64,000 nt of DNA from Apostichopus japonicus (lineage: Eukaryota > Echinodermata > Holothuroidea > Aspidochirotida > Stichopodidae). The translations under genes were made by a program, and so were the position numbers. Below are positions 56,601-64,000 of the stretch, piece after piece. Location of the stretch: NCBI RefSeq assembly GCF_037975245.1, contig NC_092564.1, positions 22,533,984 through 22,597,983 on the forward strand, given 5' to 3'. Each line of letters begins with the position of its first letter. The stretch's first letter is position 1. The notes under the pieces are model-generated. The model did not search any database, was not told where the DNA came from, and saw nothing but the letters and a program-made list of their open reading frames with translations.

Positions 56601-59600
56601 AAAGTGGTCCACTAAACATTACCTAGGGTTCTTAATTTTACCGACGCTACATTCTAGTTATGATGTAGTAAGAACAGAAAATTCAAAATCTTATCCAATC
56701 TATCATATGAACATTATTCGTATCCACTGTTCAAAGTCATACGCTACATGTTATCAAAGGTTAATACTTTGTTAAATTATGTTAACTGTAATATTTCTAC
56801 ATGGTGGCAAGGAATTCTGTAGTGTTTGCATTTTGTACAGCGGTATAAACCTTATTAGTTTATTCTTTCCATGAAATACACTTTGTAGACATAGTGGCAC
56901 AGTAATCTGCATTTGTTTACCAACCTACCCATTATCGCATCTTGCTATGTGTGACCAGAAAATAATTTGAATTGCACAAAGCATTATTAATGTCTTTCGT
57001 GATACTCACTATTGACAAGTGGAGATGTATGAATGGTTCCACTTATAATGTTCTTCATGTTTCTCTACTTCCAACAGTACATTTGTTATTACAATAACTG
57101 CAGGCAAACCTAGGGAAAGACATCAAATAGAATAATTCAATGAAATGAATCGTAAGTATACATGGTTACTGGCAGACCTAGCCCCATCCATTGATTTAGC
57201 CAGCCCATATTTGTGCGACACTGTCGCTCGCAGATTCATCGATTATGAACGCTCGCAGATAAGAGCGAGTCAGATTAATGTGCACTATTGTTTTTTGATT
57301 GAAAGCTTTTCTCTTGCCCGGTCTGCAAGGACGTAGCCACCAGGCAAACCATTCCGAATGTATCATTGGAGAATAAAACTACCTTAATCACTGGCCTAGA
57401 CAATCAGAGCTTTTAGACTGAAGGACATACTAGTTTGGACTAACCCTGCTCAATCAGAGTAGCTTTTAACATGAAGGACAAGATTTATTTGAATTAACCC
57501 CAGCCAATCAGAGAAGCTTTTAGCATAAAGAACAACATTAATTTGAATTCACCCCAGCCAATCAGAGAAGCATTTAGCATGAAGGAAAATGCTAATTCGA
57601 ACTAACTTAAGCCAATCAGAATGAAGGACCATATTAATTTTAACTAACCCCAGCCAATAAGAGAAGCTTTCAGCATGTAGGTCCACACTAATTTGTAATA
57701 ACCCCAATGAATTAGTGAAGCTTTCAGTATGAAAGACTAAAGGAAAATATTAACTTTAACATACCCCAGCCAATCACAGAAGCTTTCTGCATGAAGTAGC
57801 GATCATTGCTAGAGGAAACTTGCACGAAGAGAAGATACATGTAAGTTGCCTCGGTGCTCATCCACGCTACGGATGCCAGACAGAAGAAATGTATCAATGC
57901 TGCAACAATGTCACAGGCCAGAGCCAATTCTGTTCTATCGATACCGACCAGGAAGAAAATGTCAAGTCCCAGTAGTGCTATGCAAATTTGAAGAATAATC
58001 TGCTGTGGTCTACTGCTGCGAAGCTTTCTGTCATTAAAACCAAAGTAAAACAAAATATGTCTTCTTGAGTATTCACATCAATGTTTGCAAGAGCATTTCA
58101 TTTCCTTTCAATTTGTTGATCAGTTTTTTAATAGGGGAATAGGTTTATGTTGACAGTTCGGTGATAATTACATCTCAGAAGTTTTGGCAACTTCTCAGTG
58201 TAATTTAAATAACTGGCATGTAAACCGTTACAGTGTAGTCATTTCTAAACTAGGAAGAATGTTATAAGTGCTACGTGTATGGTTAAAGAATAATGTGATA
58301 GATGCTACGTGTATGGTTAAAGAATAATGTAAAAGATGCTACGTGTATGGTTAAAGAATTATGTAATTTTTGCTACGTGTATGGTTAAAGAATAATGTTA
58401 TAGATGCTACGTGTATGGTTAAAGTTTGACTGTAATGTTTTGATATTCTATTGTAATGATCCTTAGGTAAAGGTATACTCTAAACATGAGCAACAAAATG
58501 TCCAAATAAACCAGTGTCAAGTTACACAAATCCATCTGTGTTTTCATTAAACAGCACTACTATCACTATAGAGTATGACTGTAAAGTATGACTGTAAAGT
58601 ATGACTTTAAAGCATGACTGTAAAGTAACTGGCTATAGAGTATGACTGTAAAGTATAACTATGGAACCTATGGATTATGCCTGTAAAGTTTGACTGTAAA
58701 GTAACTGGCTATAGAGTATGGCTGTAGAGTATGGCTATAGAGTATGACTATAGAGTATGATTATAGAGTATGACTGTAAAGTATGACTATGTAGTATGAA
58801 TGTAAAGTGTGATTGTAAAGTAACTGGCTACAAAGTATGATAAAATATGACTGTAAAGTATAAGTATGGAGTATGACTGTAAAGTTTGACTATGGAGTAC
58901 GCCTGTAAAGTATAACTCTGGAGTATGCCTGTAAATTACGACTTTAAAGTAACTGGCTATAGAGTATGACTGTAAAGTATGACTATGGATTATGCCTGTA
59001 AAGTATGACTATGGAGTATGACTGTAAAGTATGACTGTAAAGTAACTTGCTATAGAGTATGACTATAGAGTATGACTGTAAAGTATGACTATAGAGTACT
59101 ATAAAATATGACAAAATGGAGTCTGCAAGAGTTGTGTCAGGTACCTCATTGGCCAATAACGTTTTCTTCAGGTATTTAATAAATGTTTGCTTACTTTATT
59201 GAGAGGAAGGTTAAGATAGTAACAGCCAGGCTGAAGACAGACACAGCGCATCCAATTTGACTAAAGATGGTCAATCCATGTTTTTTGATATCTCCTTGCC
59301 AATCCTTTCAATGAACAAAATTACACAGACACACATAATAAGCGTTTTAAAATAAACATTAAGTTTGTATTGTGAAGCCAAGGAACAATGAGCAAAGACA
59401 GGATAAATGTTTACACCTGTGAGGAGTCTTGTATTGTGGCACTAATCCATGGTCTTTAAAGACTTAAGATCAATCAGCATTAGAAATATAGAACAACTTC
59501 AGGAACCTGGGACAGGTAGTTGCTTATTTTATTTCAAGTCTGATATCATCAAACACTTCAGAAACAGTATGTCCTCTTCCAGTGCATAGGGTTATTTACC

Positions 59601-62192
59601 TACAATGGCAGCAAATCAAATATTTAACCCATCATGAGAGTATCAAAACTCAATATCCCAGTAAAGCCGATATCAGGGTTACATCTGGTAATGAAGGCAT
59701 TTGAATTATAAATTTAGAAGGCCAACAGCTTTCTCAAGATCAGTTTCATGTAATATCTAGTAGCAGCAACACAATGCATATATATTGTATGATCACTTTA
59801 AGTAATCATCGACCACATTAAAATAACTACATGGTGCATACCAAACACAACATCCTGTGGCAGTAATGACAAGTAATGTAAAAAAAAACAGGGAAGGAAT
59901 TATCATTTTCTTTGAAGATAAGCTAAAAAGAGATATTGTAATGAGTTACCATCAAGACAGCAAAAGTTGTCAAATGCGTACAACGGCATACTGTGTAGTT
60001 ATCGTTCGTCCGGTGAATAGTTTGGCAGCCCTCGGTGGACCACCCAGCTGTAGCATGATCCCAGAAGACACAAGTTGGCTTTGGTATCTTTGGTGGATCT
60101 GTACAATCGTTTAGGGTCTGTGGAGTAAGAAGTAAAAGTGATTATTTATGAACTGCTTAGAAAGTATTCTACAGTATGTCAAAATGAAGCCAACTGTAGG
60201 AGGAGCACCGTCCTACGATTTTTTTCCTGGCAGCCACAAATACAGGCAAGTTCTGAATTCTAACAAAGCTGTGAAAACCTAAGAGTAAAATTAATGAGCT
60301 AATATTCCACTAACTCAAGTTTTGTGTTATACCCTGCAGTAGAGCACATCAATATCATCATGACAATCTCAGAGCATGCGAACTCAGTATTTTAATTTAA
60401 TGAAGAGACAAGTATATATATCATTTTTTCTTTTGCTTGTTTTTTATGTTGCTGTTTACCAAAACAGGTTTCTTTTTCTTTTCCTCTACTTCATGTTCGG
60501 TGATGACGTTCTCGTTTAATTTAAATGTAAGCACAACTGGCGATGTTAAGTTGTTAATTTCTTCTAGTGTGGAGACCGATATGATTGCAGACCCGATTTT
60601 CTTGCCTTCCTTCTCAATTGCTGGGTCTTGAAAAAGGACTTCAGAATGGTGGAGGATCAATGAAATAGGAATCAATGTCTCTCCTTGAAAAAAAAACCAG
60701 AAAACAGAAAACAAGTAACAAGTAACAACAAGATAAAACAATCAGTCAGAATGCTGTGCATTATCGCTATGATGGAGTCTGTCTCTGCCGACCATCTTTC
60801 CAGCTAACCTGCCGTAACCCCTACCCTGCAAATCTACTGAAAGTCTACAATCACCCCTTCCAACCTTAGTTTCAAACAACCTGATCCATGTTTCTAAAAT
60901 GAAGGAAAAACAATGTCTCCCAGAGGTCTTTCCTACTGCACATATTTGACAGTGTATTGCTAAATTCTATGACATTTATCGAGGCAGTGTACTGGGAGAA
61001 AGTCTTGATATATGCATGTAAGCTGGTTAAATAACAGGTACACATTAATATCATCATCATTTAAGGTATTTTGGTATTCTCTTGGGGAAATGTCAAACAA
61101 ATGCCTCATATTAAATATACTGATGCAAAAACAGCATTTTAGTCCTACAGGACAGTTGAAGCTACTTTTGTTACAATTCATCAAAATGGTTATAACTAAG
61201 CTATACATCTGCTCTAAATCAATGTAAGCTGCATTATGTGAATTGGGTATAAATAGTTGGCAAGCTTTTAAAATAATTAGTCAAATTAGCTAGTTGCCTT
61301 TAACCCAGTCGTTTATAATTAAATGCAGGTTTCATTCGTTATTTTAATTTCTACAATTATGTAGGGCCATGCTATTTTTATGTAACTGGCCTTCCTTAGA
61401 TGTATAATACCGCAGTAAGTTTTTCGAACCCTTCAGTTAAGATTTAGAAACCCGTCAAGGGGTATCCTCGAAATATTTTGCTCTCTCTCATATCGTTACT
61501 TTCTAAAACACGCACTTCTTAACTACGTTTTGGGTCTCTGATTTGCTTCAGATAAAGTTCTAATAGTTCTAATAATAGCTCTATGAGAGCTTGTTAGTAG
61601 AGTAAATATATGAATGAGAAACTACGCTTACTTGTTGTAAATTCCATTCTTGTTGTACCAGTACGAACCGAGCTCCCCCACCCCCAGGAATGTCACCACC
61701 GAACATCCCTCCCTCTGGCTTACAATAATGCTCCTAATCTATTTGTACTATGCATAAATATGTTTCTTGTTTTAATATTAAAGATTTACTACTCATTCAA
61801 GAAAGTTGGTAGAGAAAGGAGAACTACTGAAGATAAAATAGCACACCTTTGAAGTAATCGTCGAGTATTTCTTGGGGTAGTTTAATGGAGGCAGATACCT
61901 TGCTCTTTTCCTCATCTTTAATTTCGACTTGTCCTGAATTGTCGACTTGCTCCTCATTGACGCTAGGAAATGTTAGTTCAAGAGGGGGTGATATATGGGT
62001 AACACATATATCAAACATTTCTCCAGATTTGCTGAAGTTCCCATCATTTGCTCCTAAAGCCATTACCTGTGCTTCCAAAGCAAGCAACAGTTTGTCTGTA
62101 CTAGGTTTGGTCGACGTTTGAGGTACTTGCTCTTCTGTATTATCCAAAATATACACAAACTTGTCAATTGTGTTGATAACTGATTTTGTTAC
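53688..62192 (-). CDS. Adhesion GPCR: GAIN, GPS, 7TM and cytoplasmic tail (N-terminus off window)
   Basis: A cell-surface receptor with autoproteolytic ectodomain. Exons on the minus strand: 62192-61847 and 60683-60490 ([19 protein letters not shown] then [32 protein letters not shown]), 60117-59950 ([32 protein letters not shown]), 59304-59195 (TM1, [17 protein letters not shown]), 58027-57765 (TM2-TM3), a micro-exon 56178-56147 (TM4), and 54992-53688 (ECL2 Cys, TM5-7, tail, TAA stop). Phases chain throughout (806 codons including stop). The GPS has both Trp, four Cys and the HL|T cleavage site, so cleavage is expected. Conserved Cys before TM3 (LACD) and in ECL2 (YSCFL) are present. The long Ser/Pro-rich tail has four 30-residue repeats. 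The subfamily cannot be assigned without the N-terminal domains. Confidence 0.9.
53848..54207 (-). repeat. Coding minisatellite in GPCR tail (4 x 90 bp)
   Basis: Four in-frame 90-bp units encode a 30-residue repeat with [29 protein letters not shown] and close variants ([20 protein letters not shown]). The repeats are intracellular, proline/serine rich, with a recurring TPY-SGP motif that could be phosphorylated or bind WW/SH3-type modules (inference). Unit number is a likely polymorphism. Confidence 0.93.
55205..55830. repeat. Dispersed repeat in GPCR intron (AAGGCTCAAGGAATCTATGCG)
   Basis: Related to the family at 41750-42365: GAAGGCTCAAGGAATCTATG, CGTAAACACG, and repeated phrases TACTTGGTAC, ATAGGTGCGCCAT, TTTTGGTGCTCATCTCA. 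Two loose ~290-bp units are visible. No exon was seen. Confidence 0.55.
56096..56600 (-). repeat. Array of GPCR TM4 micro-exon copies
   Basis: Successive copies at 56185-56147, 56253-56215, 56321-56283, 56385-56347 and 56449-56411 are each exactly 39 nt between a TTCAG or TTGCAG and an ACT|GT donor, and each is open: (V/L)[12 protein letters not shown] with a few substitutions. A sixth at 56553-56517 is 37 nt (frameshifted), and partial copies occur at ~56096-56125 and ~56575-56597. Spacing is 62-68 bp, except before copy six. With the TM3 exon ending in phase 1, the frame-consistent exon uses the internal CCCAG acceptor (32 nt, 56178-56147 in the first copy) and reads [13 protein letters not shown]. 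Confidence 0.8.
57391..57764 (-). repeat. Minisatellite derived from the GPCR TM3 exon 3' end and donor
   Basis: In gene orientation the exon ends TTCATGCAGAAAGCTTCTGT, GATTGGCTGGG|GTATGT. The adjoining intron then carries about seven imperfect ~58-bp copies of the same stretch (TTCATGCTAAAAGCTTCTCT, GATTGGCTGGGGTTAATT), with spacer AAATTAATATTGTCC. Several copies keep GGGGTTA or GGGGTGA at the donor position. Confidence 0.88.
58258..58425. repeat. ~30-bp minisatellite (5 copies) in GPCR intron
   Basis: Five copies of TGCTACGTGTATGGTTAAAG followed by AATAATGT, in the intron between the TM1 and TM2-3 exons. Confidence 0.88.
58565..59110. repeat. Degenerate GTATGACTGTAAA tandem array in GPCR intron
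   Basis: Dozens of ~13-14-bp units (AGTATGACTGTAA, AGTATGACTATAG) organised in longer units that include AGTAACTGGCTATAG. It ends ~85 bp from the TM1 exon donor. Confidence 0.9.
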
Positions 62193-64000
62193 CTGAAAAA
62201 AACATCAATTAAAAAATATAAGATAATCAGAACGAAAGCTATATCAATAAAACAGTAACAAGACATATGCTACGAGGGGTAAACAGTAACAAGACATATG
62301 ATATGATGGTAAATAGTAACAAGACATATTACATGAGGGTTAACAGTAACATGAAAACATTAACTGAATGAAAATATCCAAATGGAAGGAACATATCCAA
62401 GTCATATGTGCTCACATGAAATAAGTCATGACTATTTGACAACCTCGCATAGTATAATGTGATGAATTGATGTTTTGCAGACGGACCATTAAAATACAAC
62501 CATTATCAGTGCAGGTTACTTTTCAACACTAAATTAAGTTTGAGAAAATCTTTTACATATCGCAAGATATTAGACCACAAGACCAGTGTTGTCATCGACA
62601 ACATAGGTACCTGGAATTCATCAGACCTATAAAGTATTAATAAATATAGAATATCGACAATTAATTACTGACTTCAAACATACTTTATAGTATTATTCAA
62701 TATTAGAATACCCTCAAAGCAATCACTGACTTCATACATTCTGGACATGCTGTCACACAGAAATACATTTCACATGAACAATAAATCTGGTCTAAAATAA
62801 GAAATTTTCTAAGCAATTTACTTTTCATTCAAACCAAGCCAGTGAAATGTATTGATGTTACATTTGAATACTGAATAATGAAATTAAGTTTACTACTTTT
62901 GGCAAAATACTGGATAAAAAGGAGTATTAAAATGCAGTTATATATTTTAAAAGTGATTTTCATATTAGATATGAAAAGTGACAATAAAATTTACCAGTTT
63001 GGCATTGAACAATGTTCGTCTTACATAATAGCAGCTATGCCACTATTATTGAAAGTCAATAAAAAAACAGACAGCAAAACTGCAGAGTGGTTTTGATGAT
63101 GCTACATGAATAAACTTATATGTATGTGACACACTAGGCTGTAGGGTATAGCCACCATGAACAACATACTTCAATCTAAGTAGTACAGCAAAAAACATTG
63201 AGATATGACAAACAATATTCACATTGGCAGCTGATGACTAAGATTTAAACTATCCTTGTATTCAGCATACAGAGTGATCTCTACCAAAGACAACAGGCTT
63301 CTCCTACTCATGTGTTACACCTACAAGTCGTACTTTAAGCAGGCGCCGGGCGATTCACCCTAATGGTCCCCAAGATTTTGCATCTAGCAAGCCTCCAAAA
63401 TATCTAAGTAGGCGACAGTTAAGTTTCGTAAATGGCGCCCGGTCTGTTCCTCAACTTTACTACATCCAAACCTGAAGTTTTTATTTGACACTGAATCTCG
63501 ACAGTTGCTATATACGACAGTCGAATTTCAACTTCGGAAGCAAAGATATATTACCGATGATTCACAATGACATTGTCCATTCCAATGGCAAACAACGTTC
63601 ATTACACACCTTTGTGCACAGGCATGTATGCAGCGACGTACATGGCAACTCCAAAAATTACCTTCAAAATTAAGTCAATGGAGATTCGGTCGAAACTTCT
63701 GATCTAAGGATGGCCTTAATCTAATTTCACATTGTCTACAGCCTCTACTATTTTAATGAGCCGTAACACACATGTTATCTAACAGGCCGGTCTGTGGGAG
63801 ATTCGGTAGAATATACACAAGGTTTCCACAATTTGACCCCTGGTGATTCTAAATGACCTTTGACCTTCACCAAAACAATAGGTTTCTTGTACTCTATGTG
63901 TCACAAGTACATTCTAAATATGAGATTGGTCTAAGCTTCCCATCTTGAGATATCATGTTTACAAGGTTTTCACAATTTGACACCTGGTAACCCCACATAA
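62193..64000. other. GPCR intron / upstream sequence, no exon recognised
   Basis: Three to four short GTAACAAGACATAT repeats occur at ~62255-62345. The last ~210 bp belongs to the dispersed AGGTCA-containing family (TTTCCACAATTTGACCCCTG and TTTCACAATTTGACACCTGG). The inverted motif TGACCTTTGACCT is at 63854-63866. No further GAIN or N-terminal domain exon was found. Confidence 0.5.

Overview
This window is animal nuclear DNA. It is AT-rich, with large GT-AG introns, dense DNA transposons and many minisatellites. I see no bacterial-type operons and no intact virus. The genes and repeat styles (intronic AGGTCA-rich repeats, long-TIR and hAT/piggyBac-like MITEs) suggest a marine invertebrate deuterostome. 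An echinoderm, possibly a sea cucumber, is my guess, but the lineage is inference.

Three protein-coding genes could be assembled exon by exon with matching phases. (1) 5296-11597, minus strand: the N-terminal five coding exons (179 aa) of condensin II subunit G2 (NCAPG2). The rest lies off the left edge, beyond a 4.5-kb long-TIR DNA transposon at 22-4545. (2) 23952-50034, plus strand: a complete 15-exon aspartyl aminopeptidase gene (DNPEP, M18 family, 472 aa) with all metal and catalytic residues present. (3) 53688-62192, minus strand: the C-terminal ~805 aa of an adhesion GPCR, comprising GAIN, an intact GPS autoproteolysis motif, seven TM helices and a cytoplasmic tail with four 30-residue repeats. 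Its N-terminal ectodomain lies off the right edge. DNPEP and the GPCR are convergent, separated by 3.6 kb that holds a 54/65-bp minisatellite.

Layout: 1-4.5 kb transposon; 4.5-11.6 kb NCAPG2 exons, two intronic minisatellites and a probable solo LTR; 11.6-23.9 kb gene-poor and full of MITEs, several with perfect 8-bp (hAT-like) or TTAA (piggyBac-like) duplications; 24-50 kb DNPEP with a U2-snRNA-like/LINE composite in intron 1, a 7.5-kb intron 4 made of a splice-donor-derived minisatellite carrying two transposon insertions, and large 18-bp and 40-bp arrays in introns 12 and 13; 50-53 kb minisatellite; 53.7-62.2 kb GPCR; then repeats.

The most unusual signal is a repeated theme. Minisatellites here have grown out of exon/intron junctions. 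DNPEP exon 4's 3' end plus its donor is reiterated about 50 times in its own intron. The GPCR TM3 exon's 3' end plus donor is reiterated about 7 times. The tiny GPCR TM4 exon, with acceptor and donor, is present as at least five in-frame copies, a potential array of alternative micro-exons. The GPCR tail also contains a coding minisatellite. Splice-junction-seeded tandem arrays, and their effect on splice choice, are the candidate undescribed system in this window.
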